DNA from: Candidatus Pacearchaeota archaeon | GTDB taxonomy: Archaea > Nanobdellota > Nanobdellia > Pacearchaeales > GW2011-AR1 | Reading direction: 5' to 3' | Assembly (NCBI GenBank): GCA_023142835.1 | Contig: JAGLIS010000031.1 | Span: 1-16,601, forward strand | DNA length: 16,601 nucleotides | Shown: piece after piece, positions 1 to 8,416 of the stretch | Layout: each line of letters begins with the position of its first letter | Numbering within the stretch: the first letter of the stretch is position 1 | Made by a program: the position numbers and the translations under genes | The notes under the pieces: model-generated | Told to the model about the DNA's origin: nothing | What the model saw: the letters and a program-made list of their open reading frames with translations, nothing else | Databases searched by the model: none

Positions 1-2991
1 GATGATAATGAAAATGGTTTTTCGGATTGTGCGGATAATCAGTGTGCTGGGAAGATTTGTGGAGTGACCGAGGTAAGTGAAGACAATGGGATTAAAATTG
101 AGAAAAGAGATTTGTATTGTATTTCAGGAGTTTGTCAGTTGAAAGAGTATATTGAAGAAGATATCGAGGCTGTTTGTGGTAATCATATTTGTGAGGAAGG
201 TGAGGCTGAGAGTTGTCAGAGGGATTGTTCTGCTTGTAAGGTGTGGGATGCTATTGAGTGTTCTGGTAATGTTATTTTTAGCGGGGAGGATGTGAATGGA
301 TGTCCTTTGGAACCTATTTGTATTGAGGATGTAGAATATTGTGAGGTGGCGGATGATTGTCCTCGGTCGCTTTGTGGGAAGAGTGAATGTGTTGAGAATG
401 AATGTGTTGTAGCTGAACTTACTGAATGTCAGGAGGTGGAATGTGTGGATGGTCAGAAGAAAGCGACACGTTGTGAATCGGGAGAAATAATTTTTGATGG
501 TATTTGTTTAGATGGGATTTGGCGGAATTTATTTATTTCGTGTCCTGAAGGGGTTGGTTCAGTTTGTGGTAATGATGAGTGTGAAAATTCTTTAGGCGAG
601 GATTCGTATAATTGTCCGACAGATTGTGAGTGGACTTGTGGTAATGGATTCTGTGAGCCTTTTGAGGGGGGGAAATGTGACGAGGATTGTGATTCTTCGG
701 TTTCGGATAAGAAAGATTATGGAGAGGATTGTTCTTCTGATGATGAGTGCATGTATTATAAGTGTAGGGTTGGAAGGTGCTCTAATGGGAATGGAGTTGG
801 CGAGGGGTGTGAGGAAGATTGGGAGTGTGAAAGTGAGGGCTGTGTTGATGGAGTTTGTAGTGAAGGAGGACAAATTATTGAAGTGGAGGTTGGGATTGAA
901 TGTGAGGTGAGGGAAGATTGTGGAGGGGTTGATGATGTTTGTAGTAATGGTAAGTGTGTGACTCTCCCGAAGGTTGTTGAGGTTGTTGAAAAGGATGTGG
1001 ATGGGCTTGAGGTAGAAGTTGTTGAGAATGATGAGGAAGTTGTCGAGGAAGTTGAAGAGGATATTGAGAATAGTGAAGAGAGTATTGAGGAAATTATCGA
1101 GGAGAGTGATGAGAAAGTTGTTTCCTCTGGAGATGATCCCCTCGGTCCTGAAGAGGATGAGTCAATTGATTCTATAAGTATAACAGGGGGAACTATTTTT
1201 AATTTTTTTGAGATGTTTTTGATAGGGATTACAGGATCTGTTGTCGATGAGGGTGAAGGAACTGTTGAAGAAGAACCTGTTTCTCAGGAGGATGACCCTA
1301 CTGGCTCCGAAGAAGTTGTCGAAGAAGAACCTGTTTCTCAGGAGGATGACCTTGCTGTCCCTGAAGAGAATGAAGGTGAGGTGAGTGGGGATGGAGGGAG
1401 TTCGGAAGGAGATTATGTTGGTGGTGAAGTTTGTCCTGATGAGGGTAGTCCGCCCGAGGTTGAAGATAATTGTAGGTATGAAAAAGTATATGATGATAGA
1501 GGTTGTGTAAATGGTTATGATGTAGAGTGTGGGGAATATGAATCAGGTGATTATGAAATGGATTGGGATGGGGGAGATTGGGAAGATGATAAGAGGGATG
1601 AGAAGAGAGAGTGGGAAGAGGAAAGACGGAAGAGAGAGAAAACTTGTCCTGATGAGTGTAAGAATGTATGTGAAGAGAAATTAAGTAGTGAGAGGTATGA
1701 TGTTGAACGATGTGCGGAGGAGTGTGTTCATGTTTGTGTCGATGCTGGATTGGAGGAGTTTGAGGATTATTTTGTAGAAAACCATTTTCGTAAGGAGGAG
1801 AAAGGAGTGTTTGTTTTTGGAGGTCAGTGTAGGACGGCTCAGCAAAAGACTGAGGGGTTTGTTTATTTTAATGGATGGGGTGAACCGTTTGATGATATTC
1901 AACCTATGAAACAAAAATATTATTCTGGAGGAGAGGCTGATTGGTGTAAGTGGGATTTGGAGAATTTGAAAAAGCAGAGAGAGGAGATTGAGAAGGGTTT
2001 TAATCAGGAATTTGCTGTTTGGTTTTTTGAGAAATATCTTATTAATTCTGCAGAGGATTGGGAGCAACATGTGTCGGGGATTTTTGAGCTTTATTGGAAT
2101 AATGTGGATAATCAGAGGGAGATGGCACATAGGATGCAATGTATTGGTGTTGATGATGTTGGGGAGATAATGGATTACAATTTGATTAATATAAGTTATA
2201 GTAGTGAGTATGGAAGTTTGGAATATTGGGAGGAAGTAAGAACTGTTAAGGTTCCTGGGATGGATGAGAAGGTTACGATTATTTCTCCTTATATGAAAGT
2301 CTGGATTTTTCCTTCTAAGGAGTTTATTATGTATGAGATGCAAAAATCTATGAAGGCTCATGAGTTTCCAGGTTCTCCTGAGGAGAAATCTGAAAGGGGT
2401 AATGAAGAAGGTTTGACAGCCGAGGAGAGAGCGAAGGTGAAAGAAGATAATGGTTTTATGAAAAAGATTAGATCTGTTGCAGGGAAGTATGGTGGAAATC
2501 TTGGTGTTAATGTGAATTTTGTTGATCCAGCGACGGGAGAGTTGGTGTTTAATGTTTATGCACAAGTTAGTGAGGGAGATATTTTGATTATGAAGCCAAT
2601 GCTTCCGAATGAGTCTGATGCAGAGGATGTTAGGATTGAAATTGATTTTGATAAGGTTTATGAATTGATTGATATGGAAGAGAGGGATATGCGGGGGGCG
2701 GAGGTTGAGTCTCCTCCTTGGGACAGAAGGCCGAAGAAGGTTGGGATGGTAAAGAGTTTTGTTAATGAGATTAAGATGTATTTTAAGGTAATGGGGATAA
2801 TTAATTCTGCGAAGGTTTATCCTGAGAGTGCGAAGAGAGATGTTAGGGATTTGTTTAAAACATTTTTTCAAATGATGATTTCTATGGATGATAAAGGTGG
2901 TGATAGAGATGAGGGGGATGAGAAGGAGATGGGTGAGAATCCTTGGGAGGAGAAGAGTGTTGTTAGTGGTGAAGTTGTTAGGGGTTTTTGA
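1..2991 (+). CDS. Giant acidic cysteine-rich repeat protein, 5'-truncated by the window edge
   Basis: The reading frame is open from base 1, so the true start lies upstream; the first in-frame GTG (64) is not credible because coding-like Cys/Asp-rich sequence (DCADNQC) precedes it. About 996 residues are visible. The N-terminal third has Cys modules: three of the type CGNxxCE...C..DC (visible residues about 59, 189 and 213), then shorter C-rich units (about 244-320), plus antistasin-like stretches such as NGCPLEPIC. A long Glu/Val/Asp-rich linker (about 325-480) follows, interrupted by a hydrophobic patch flanked by two ITG motifs. From about residue 549 there is a charged, largely helical region beginning CPDECKNVC, with no family I recognise. 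No signal peptide is visible because the start is missing. The Cys content suggests a secreted, disulfide-stabilised surface protein. Function unknown; the coding call is firm. Confidence 0.9.
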   Translation, partial: DDNENGFSDCADNQCAGKICGVTEVSEDNGIKIEKRDLYCISGVCQLKEYIEEDIEAVCGNHICEEGEAESCQRDCSACKVWDAIECSGNVIFSGEDVNGCPLEPICIEDVEYCEVADDCPRSLCGKSECVENECVVAELTECQEVECVDGQKKATRCESGEIIFDGICLDGIWRNLFISCPEGVGSVCGNDECENSLGEDSYNCPTDCEWTCGNGFCEPFEGGKCDEDCDSSVSDKKDYGEDCSSDDECMYYKCRVGRCSNGNGVGEGCEEDWECESEGCVDGVCSEGGQIIEVEVGIECEVREDCGGVDDVCSNGKCVTLPKVVEVVEKDVDGLEVEVVENDEEVVEEVEEDIENSEESIEEIIEESDEKVVSSGDDPLGPEEDESIDSISITGGTIFNFFEMFLIGITGSVVDEGEGTVEEEPVSQEDDPTGSEEVVEEEPVSQEDDLAVPEENEGEVSGDGGSSEGDYVGGEVCPDEGSPPEVEDNCRYEKVYDDRGCVNGYDVECGEYESGDYEMDWDGGDWEDDKRDEKREWEEERRKREKTCPDECKNVCEEKLSSERYDVERCAEECVHVCVDAGLEEFEDYFVENHFRKEEKGVFVFGGQCRTAQQKTEGFVYFNGWGEPFDDIQPMKQKYYSGGEADWCKWDLENLKKQREEIEKGFNQEFAVWFFEKYLINSAEDWEQHVSGIFELYWNNVDNQREMAHRMQCIGVDDVGEIMDYNLINISYSSEYGSLEYWEEVRTVKVPGMDEKVTIISPYMKVWIFPSKEFIMYEMQKSMKAHEFPGSPEEKSERGNEEGLTAEERAKVKEDNGFMKKIRSVAGKYGGNLGVNVNFVDPATGELVFNVYAQVSEGDILIMKPMLPNESDAEDVRIEIDFDKVYELIDMEERDMRGAEVESPPWDRRPKKVGMVKSFVNEIKMYFKVMGIINSAKVYPESAKRDVRDLFKTFFQMMISMDDKGGDRDEGDEKEMGENPWEEKSVVSGEVVRGF
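1267..1351 (+). repeat. 54-bp-period duplication inside the acidic linker
   Basis: A 31-bp stretch at 1267-1297 recurs exactly at 1321-1351, giving the peptide EEEPVSQEDD twice with a 54-bp period. A diverged third unit (VVSSGDDPLGPEEDE) lies upstream at about 1114-1158. The exact DNA identity points to a recent in-frame duplication in a low-complexity linker. Confidence 0.9.
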
Positions 2992-3022
2992 TTGAAAGGA
3001 TAATTATTGTGTTTAGAAAATG

Positions 3023-3030
3023 CTTATATA
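3023..3030 (+). promoter_or_regulatory. TATA box of the toxin-antitoxin operon
   Basis: CTTATATA ends 23 nt before the antitoxin ATG at 3053, the spacing expected for a leaderless archaeal transcript. A second TATA-like stretch (GTATATA, 3044-3050) is too close to the start to act as the box for this gene. Confidence 0.6.
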
Positions 3031-3052
3031 GTAGTTATAACTGGTATATAAC

Positions 3053-3289
3053 ATGGAAAAAACGACGATTCAGATTGGGATAAATACTCTTGAAAGATTA
3101 AAAAGATTAAAGAGGTTTGAGAGGGAGTCTTATGACGAAGTGATTAATGTAATCATCGAGGAGTATGAGAATGAGGAATTGACTTCTGAGGAGATTGATG
3201 AGATAAACGTGGCTCTTAAAAATGTTAGATTAGGTAAGATTAAATCTATTGAAGAAGTAGCTAAAGAACTGGGTGTTTGTCTTGAATAA
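3053..3289 (+). CDS. Ribbon-helix-helix antitoxin (RelB/VapB-like)
   Basis: A 78-residue protein whose N-terminus (TIQIGINTLERLKRLKR) looks like the beta-strand and first helix of a ribbon-helix-helix DNA-binding fold, followed by a second helix (YDEVINVIIEEY). The acidic C-terminal half, ending SIEEVAKELGV, resembles toxin-wrapping tails of RelB antitoxins. The next gene is a RelE-type toxin starting 1 nt after the stop, the classic antitoxin-first order. By analogy with the family the protein should neutralise the toxin and repress its own promoter. The ATG is preceded by a well-placed TATA box. Confidence 0.85.
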   Translation: MEKTTIQIGINTLERLKRLKRFERESYDEVINVIIEEYENEELTSEEIDEINVALKNVRLGKIKSIEEVAKELGVCLE

Positions 3290-3290
3290 A

Positions 3291-3539
3291 ATGTATTCAA
3301 TAGAGATTGAACAGGATGCTGAGAAATTTTTGAAAAAGTTACTTGTTAGAGATTATGATTTGATTTTGAAGAAAATTTTTTCTATTAGAGAGAATCCGTT
3401 TCATTTTTTGAAGAAGTTGCAGGGGAGTAAATTGTGGCGATTGAGGATTAAAGATTATCGGGCGGTTATTGATGTGATTGTTTTGGGAAAGAGGATTATT
3501 GTTTTGAGGATTGGTCATCGGAAAAATGTTTATGGATAA
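3291..3539 (+). CDS. relE: RelE-family mRNA-interferase toxin
   Basis: I start this at ATG 3291 (82 residues), 1 nt after the antitoxin stop, rather than at the in-frame GTG at 3273, which would overlap the antitoxin gene. The sequence fits archaeal RelE: an N-terminal helical pair (residues 9-34), then LQGSKLWRLRIKDYRAVI (43-60) and IIVLRIGHRKNVY (69-81). R50, R52, R57, R73, R77 and Y81 sit where RelE toxins carry basic and tyrosine residues for ribosome-dependent mRNA cleavage. Length is normal and no disruption is visible, so the toxin looks functional. Expression is presumably coupled to the antitoxin. Confidence 0.9.
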   Translation: MYSIEIEQDAEKFLKKLLVRDYDLILKKIFSIRENPFHFLKKLQGSKLWRLRIKDYRAVIDVIVLGKRIIVLRIGHRKNVYG

Positions 3540-3684
3540 GTTTTAGTTTTGGGATTCGTTTGGTAAGGTAGAAATTTTGACAATGTAGCGACGGTGGGTG
3601 GTTTTATGAGTAATTTTAGGTTCTAATTTTGATTATCAAGTAGGGGTAAAGTATTTAAAGTAATTATTATAACTATTTTTTAAG
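3540..3684 (+). promoter_or_regulatory. Intergenic region with promoter of the giant surface-protein operon
   Basis: This is 145 bp with no credible small ORF or RNA gene. TATTTAAA at 3652-3659 ends 26 nt before the ATG at 3685 and is the best TATA-box candidate for the downstream two-gene operon. The rest shows no repeat or structure I can support. Confidence 0.5.
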
Positions 3685-6600
3685 ATGGTGATAAAATCTT
3701 TGAAGAGTTTTTCTTTGATGGCTGTTTTTGTCGTCAGTGTTTTGTTGAGTTTGGGTTTTGTTTCTGCGTGGGTTGATTGTTATGAGTATGGTCCTTTTTC
3801 TGCTGGAGGAACTCCTACTGGTTGTGTTGTTGCTGGTTGTGTTGTAACTTCTGAAGATGGGCTTGCAGACGGATATGATGGAGATGTAGTTTTTGATTCT
3901 CAGTGTGGTTCTGCTTATTCTGATTGGTGTTGTTTGCCAAAAATGTGTTGGCAGTGGGATGCAACAAGTGAGTCGGTTTGTAATAATAATGATGGAACTT
4001 TGAATTGTACATGGAATGGTTATCCTGCTACAATTTATTATCAAAATGGAAGTTCTTTTGAAATAAATGGAACTTGTTATGGTGATTGGACTGCTATGGG
4101 TGATGGTGAGTTTGGAGGTGCCGCAAGTGGTTGTTGGCAATATAATGGAGATAATGGGCAATGCACAAGTAGTGCTAATTCTGCCACTTGTCAGTGGAAG
4201 GAAAATGATGCTAATCAGAATCCTTGGTGCGGGATACATACTCTAGGTGATGCTCAGATGCAGAATTCTTTTGCAACTACCAATGATATTGGGTGTTGTG
4301 AGCAGAAGGGATGTTGGAGTTATGATGGTAACGAGACTCTTTGTGTTAATAATACTGCTTTTCCTGGTGCTTGTACTTGGGGGAGTAAGGCGAGTGATCC
4401 ATGGTGTCCAAATGATGTTGGTTGCTGTTACACTAAGTCATGTTATGATGCAGGGAGTAATGACACTCTTTGTAATATTCTTAAGACTCAAATGATGATG
4501 CCTTGTACTAATGAGAGTGGTACTTGTCAGGATATGGCTGGAGGAGGGTTTATGTTTTTTGATGATAGTGATTCGTGTTTTAATCAGGGAGGGTGGTATA
4601 ATTCTACTGGTGGTTGTGTGATGCCTAGTGGTGATGATTTTGGTGCTGGTGCTGGAGGGTTTATGTTCGGTGGAGAAGCACATTGTTGGTTTGCGGATAA
4701 TCAACCTTTGGTTTGTGGTAATATAACTGGTTGTGCTTATTGTGAATCTGGAAGTGGACCTAATGGAATAGATAATGCTACAGATAATATTTGTTATAGG
4801 AAAGTTGCAGGGTATTGTGAGGGTCGTAATACTGGCGAGGGAGATGTGTATGATAATGCTAATAATTCTGTGAATTTGGCGTGTGCTCATATGGAAATTA
4901 AGTCTGCTTGTAATTATGGGCCTTTGCCTAATTGTGTTTGGAATTCTTCTGCGAATCTAACTGGTGCTTTTTGTTCAGCTGGGGCAAGTTCGGTGGTGAA
5001 GTCTGCACCTCCTGTTGGTTTTTGTGAGCATCCGGATTCTAAAAATAACTATACTTTGTGTACGCAGTTGATTGAAGAGTATATGATGCCATGTGTTTGG
5101 GATAATAGTTCTACGATTGTGAAGAATTGTACGTTTAATCCTAGTGCAGTTTTTGGATTTGGAGGGGAGAGTGATTTGGGAGGGATTAGTAGTGATACGG
5201 CTTGTACTGCTTCAGGCGGGACTTGGCAGACTGAGTATTATATAGAGAATGATATTTTGAAGCAGGATTCTTGGTGTGAAATGACTGGGTTCTTTAATAT
5301 TGACGATGGTGGTGGAGAAGGGAATAAAGGTAATTGTGATACTTCGTGTTGGGCTTGTGAGTTTCAGGGTGATGGAACTAGTTGGACTAATGGGGTTGAT
5401 GCTGAAGCTGCTTGTGTTGGTTCGGATTTAGGGTATTGTACTTGGACGAATGACAGCACTAATACTTCAGCATTCAATGGGTTTGGATGGTGTGATTATC
5501 CGCAAGAGATGGAGCTTGGAGGTTCGGGAGATTGTAATACTGATTGTGAGAATTGTAATTTTGTGAATAGTCCTGAAGTAGATTGTGAGTCGAGTGTAGC
5601 AGAGTGTAAATGGATTAATGATAGTGCAGGTGGTGGTTCTTGTGTAGATGTTTCGAAGAAGACTTGTGATAATGATTGTTTTTCGTGTTATAGCAGTGAT
5701 AGTTGTTATGATAGCGAGAGTGATGTGAGTTGTGAATGGGATTATGATTTTGCGTTATGCAAGCCCCAGAGTTATAGTGGTGAGATTTGTTTTAATGGAT
5801 TTGATGATGATGGGGATGGAATGGTTGATTGTGGTGATCCTGATTGTGGGTTTGATAATTTCTGTGGAGGATCGGCTTTCGGAGGAGATTGTTTCGCTCA
5901 AATGAGTGAAGGGGAATGTAATACTACATTTGCATTTGAGTTGGGTGGCGAAGATTTGAATTGTACATGGGTGACTAATGATTGGGAAACAGAGGGACAT
6001 TGTGATATGCCAGGTTCTAATTGTTGGCAGTATGATAGTAATTTGAGTGCCTGTGGAGAAATTCCTGGATGCACTAATGATTCTAGTAGTATGATGATTG
6101 GTGGAAGTTCTATGTGTGATATTAATATGACTTTGATGGATAGTGTTAATTGTTGGCAATATGATGCTAATGAAACTTATTGTTCTGAAGATGGAGGGAG
6201 TAATTGTCAGTGGGTTAATGATAGTTGGTGTGAGAGTAATCCGGATGATAGTTGGTGTAGTAGCGTTGGAGGTTGGTGTGATTTTAAGCCATTTGCAACT
6301 TGTATGGGTTTAAATTCAACTAGTTGTGGGGATAATTCTAATTGTACATGGAAGGACGATAGTTATTCTATGATGGGTGGAGATGGGTGGTGTGATGTGG
6401 CTTGTTTTAATCCTAACTTGAATGAAACTACATGTAATAGTACTGGTTTGGGAAATATTTGTGAGTACAGAGATATGAGTGCAACTTGTCAGCCAGAGAT
6501 GTTTATGATGATGGGAATGGGGTCTGGAGGGCAGACTGGATGTTGGCAGTATGATGGTAATGAAACAGGATGTATGTTGAGCGGGGTTACTTGTCAGTAT

Positions 6601-8415
6601 AAGAATGATAGTTATGCTAATAATAATCTTACAGGGGAGTTTGCGGGATGGTGTATGGATAAGGCAGAGTTTGAACATTTTGGAGATATGAAAGGAGATG
6701 TTATTGAGTTGGCAATGGACTCTGGTAATGGATTTGGGCAACAAGGACCTGAAGCAGAAATAGGTGTTAGTGGTGAAGTTGATTTGATGGGGATGGGGAT
6801 GAGGGTAACTGATGAAGGTTTTAATTTTGGTGTAGGAGTTTATAATATTAGTAAGGGAGTTGTGTGTAATGGGTATATGGTTGGAGCAGGAATGGGGTTC
6901 GATGGAAGTGTGAATCCGGGAACAATGGGAGTAGGGAGTGCTACGACGAAGTTTTATTGGTATTTAGATACTGATGGGAACGAGAGTGGAGGATGTTTTG
7001 CTTATGGTGGTGGTACGCATACAGGTTATGAGTTTATGATTCAATATATTTCAAGTAATGAAACGGGAAATATTGTGGAAACTAAAAAATTAATGAAGTG
7101 TAATAGTGGTGATTCTTCGTGGGTATCTACTAATGTGTTAATTACTACAAGTAAGCAGATGAGCTGTGGGGAGATTCAAGGTGTGATGGTTGCTGTGGAA
7201 AAACAGGGTTTGGAGTCGTTTGCTGAGTATGATAAGACGGCGAATATGAGGATTTTTATGGCAAGTTCTAATGGTAGTGATTCGAGGTCAAATCCTTCAG
7301 ATTATATTGGTCCAGGGTATTATACTCCTGGGATGATTGATTTTGGTTTTGTGGATTGTTCTGATCCGAATACGAAAGATCCAAAATGTAAGAATATGCA
7401 GAAGTTTGGATTTAATGTTTTTGAGGAGTGTATGAATGGTGTTGATGATGATGAAGATGGTTTGATTGACTGTTATGATCCTATGTGTTTGTTTTCGCCA
7501 AATTGTGCTAGTGCTGGAAATGCGTTTGCGTTTGTGGCGGTTGATGGTGATAATACTGCTCCGACGGTGATGTTTAGTAAGATAGATGCGTTATCAGATG
7601 GAGCGTTTATGAAGATTGATACTAATGAGCCGTCTAATTTAAGTGTGAGTTTTTATTATAATGATTCTACTTGTACAGTGTTGAATCCGAATACGACTAT
7701 TGATGATGTTGGAGTTGAAACCTATCAGGCTTATTCTAATTTCAAACCATTCCATGCTGTTGATTTGATTAGTGATAATTTAGGATATGCGTTGTCAAGT
7801 GGAACTGCTTATTATTATAAGATTAAAGTATGTGACCCTTCTGGTAATTGTGCTGTGTCGGCTTGTTCGAATTTCACTACGAAGACAGGTGCTGATAAGC
7901 AATTTATCTTTAAGCTTGATTTGCCTCCAGGATATACTGTAGATATTCCTGCTTTGAATAAGACTGGTTATAATTTTACTGAGACCTTTACTATTAATGA
8001 TGAGCCGACGACGTTTGATGTTGGGATTAAGACGAATACTTCAGTTACTAAGAATATGAACATAACTGTTCATAGTAATTGTGGGAGTGGTTTGAGTATT
8101 GGGTTCTATGGGATAAATATTTTTGAGCCGATAACTCTTGATATGAGTAATGCGTTTGTTTGTAATGCGAGTACTAATATGATGGGAATGAATTCAAGTC
8201 TTAAGAAGTGGAATACGTTGATTGATAAGATGTATCTTGGCGGGGCTACAGATTATATCGAGATGAATATGCCTGTTGCGTATAGTTCTGCGAATACGTT
8301 TAATTTTGTGGATGATACAGGGGCTGGTGCTAAGGATGTTGATGATTATGTAAACTGTGCTTCGGGAGGTACTGGTGTGACGGCTTGTAAGGTTCCTGTG
8401 TCGCTAGGATTTTAA
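3685..8415 (+). CDS. Giant secreted cysteine-rich, sequon-rich repeat protein
   Basis: A 1576-residue protein. Residues 1-28 form a signal peptide (basic MVIKSLKS, a hydrophobic core, then GFVSA). At least ten divergent Cys modules follow, opening with CWQYD-like motifs at about residues 88, 150, 210, 253, 334, 780, 823, 907 and 953 and continuing with C.W and N-D-S/T motifs. Two DDDGDG-type acidic Cys loops (about 702 and 1249) resemble the MopE-like metal-binding motif. A beta-rich domain spans about 1015-1235, a fibronectin-III-like domain (TAPTVMF to YYYKIKVCDPSGNC) about 1289-1400, and a beta-rich tail closes the protein. By eye there are more than 40 N-x-S/T sequons, suggesting heavy N-glycosylation. 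There is no C-terminal membrane segment, so anchoring must come from a partner; the next gene, 1 nt downstream, encodes a membrane protein. Role is inferred as surface attachment or coat; no family assigned. Confidence 0.9.
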   Translation: MVIKSLKSFSLMAVFVVSVLLSLGFVSAWVDCYEYGPFSAGGTPTGCVVAGCVVTSEDGLADGYDGDVVFDSQCGSAYSDWCCLPKMCWQWDATSESVCNNNDGTLNCTWNGYPATIYYQNGSSFEINGTCYGDWTAMGDGEFGGAASGCWQYNGDNGQCTSSANSATCQWKENDANQNPWCGIHTLGDAQMQNSFATTNDIGCCEQKGCWSYDGNETLCVNNTAFPGACTWGSKASDPWCPNDVGCCYTKSCYDAGSNDTLCNILKTQMMMPCTNESGTCQDMAGGGFMFFDDSDSCFNQGGWYNSTGGCVMPSGDDFGAGAGGFMFGGEAHCWFADNQPLVCGNITGCAYCESGSGPNGIDNATDNICYRKVAGYCEGRNTGEGDVYDNANNSVNLACAHMEIKSACNYGPLPNCVWNSSANLTGAFCSAGASSVVKSAPPVGFCEHPDSKNNYTLCTQLIEEYMMPCVWDNSSTIVKNCTFNPSAVFGFGGESDLGGISSDTACTASGGTWQTEYYIENDILKQDSWCEMTGFFNIDDGGGEGNKGNCDTSCWACEFQGDGTSWTNGVDAEAACVGSDLGYCTWTNDSTNTSAFNGFGWCDYPQEMELGGSGDCNTDCENCNFVNSPEVDCESSVAECKWINDSAGGGSCVDVSKKTCDNDCFSCYSSDSCYDSESDVSCEWDYDFALCKPQSYSGEICFNGFDDDGDGMVDCGDPDCGFDNFCGGSAFGGDCFAQMSEGECNTTFAFELGGEDLNCTWVTNDWETEGHCDMPGSNCWQYDSNLSACGEIPGCTNDSSSMMIGGSSMCDINMTLMDSVNCWQYDANETYCSEDGGSNCQWVNDSWCESNPDDSWCSSVGGWCDFKPFATCMGLNSTSCGDNSNCTWKDDSYSMMGGDGWCDVACFNPNLNETTCNSTGLGNICEYRDMSATCQPEMFMMMGMGSGGQTGCWQYDGNETGCMLSGVTCQYKNDSYANNNLTGEFAGWCMDKAEFEHFGDMKGDVIELAMDSGNGFGQQGPEAEIGVSGEVDLMGMGMRVTDEGFNFGVGVYNISKGVVCNGYMVGAGMGFDGSVNPGTMGVGSATTKFYWYLDTDGNESGGCFAYGGGTHTGYEFMIQYISSNETGNIVETKKLMKCNSGDSSWVSTNVLITTSKQMSCGEIQGVMVAVEKQGLESFAEYDKTANMRIFMASSNGSDSRSNPSDYIGPGYYTPGMIDFGFVDCSDPNTKDPKCKNMQKFGFNVFEECMNGVDDDEDGLIDCYDPMCLFSPNCASAGNAFAFVAVDGDNTAPTVMFSKIDALSDGAFMKIDTNEPSNLSVSFYYNDSTCTVLNPNTTIDDVGVETYQAYSNFKPFHAVDLISDNLGYALSSGTAYYYKIKVCDPSGNCAVSACSNFTTKTGADKQFIFKLDLPPGYTVDIPALNKTGYNFTETFTINDEPTTFDVGIKTNTSVTKNMNITVHSNCGSGLSIGFYGINIFEPITLDMSNAFVCNASTNMMGMNSSLKKWNTLIDKMYLGGATDYIEMNMPVAYSSANTFNFVDDTGAGAKDVDDYVNCASGGTGVTACKVPVSLGF

Positions 8416-8416
8416 G

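Noticed and set aside
64..66. GTG at 64 as the start of the first large gene
   Set aside because: The frame is open and Cys/Asp-rich, like the rest of the protein, from base 1; the gene starts upstream of the window.
1681..2871. Long minus-strand open frame (396 residues)
   Set aside because: It is opposite a gene rich in GAG/GAT/GTT codons, which leaves few stops on the other strand. The predicted protein is Leu/Ile/Asn-rich nonsense with no motifs. The same holds for other antisense frames over the giant genes.
3273..3275. GTG at 3273 as the RelE start
   Set aside because: It would overlap the antitoxin gene by 17 bp. ATG 3291, 1 nt after the antitoxin stop, gives the normal RelE N-terminus and matches the spacing of other coupled genes here.
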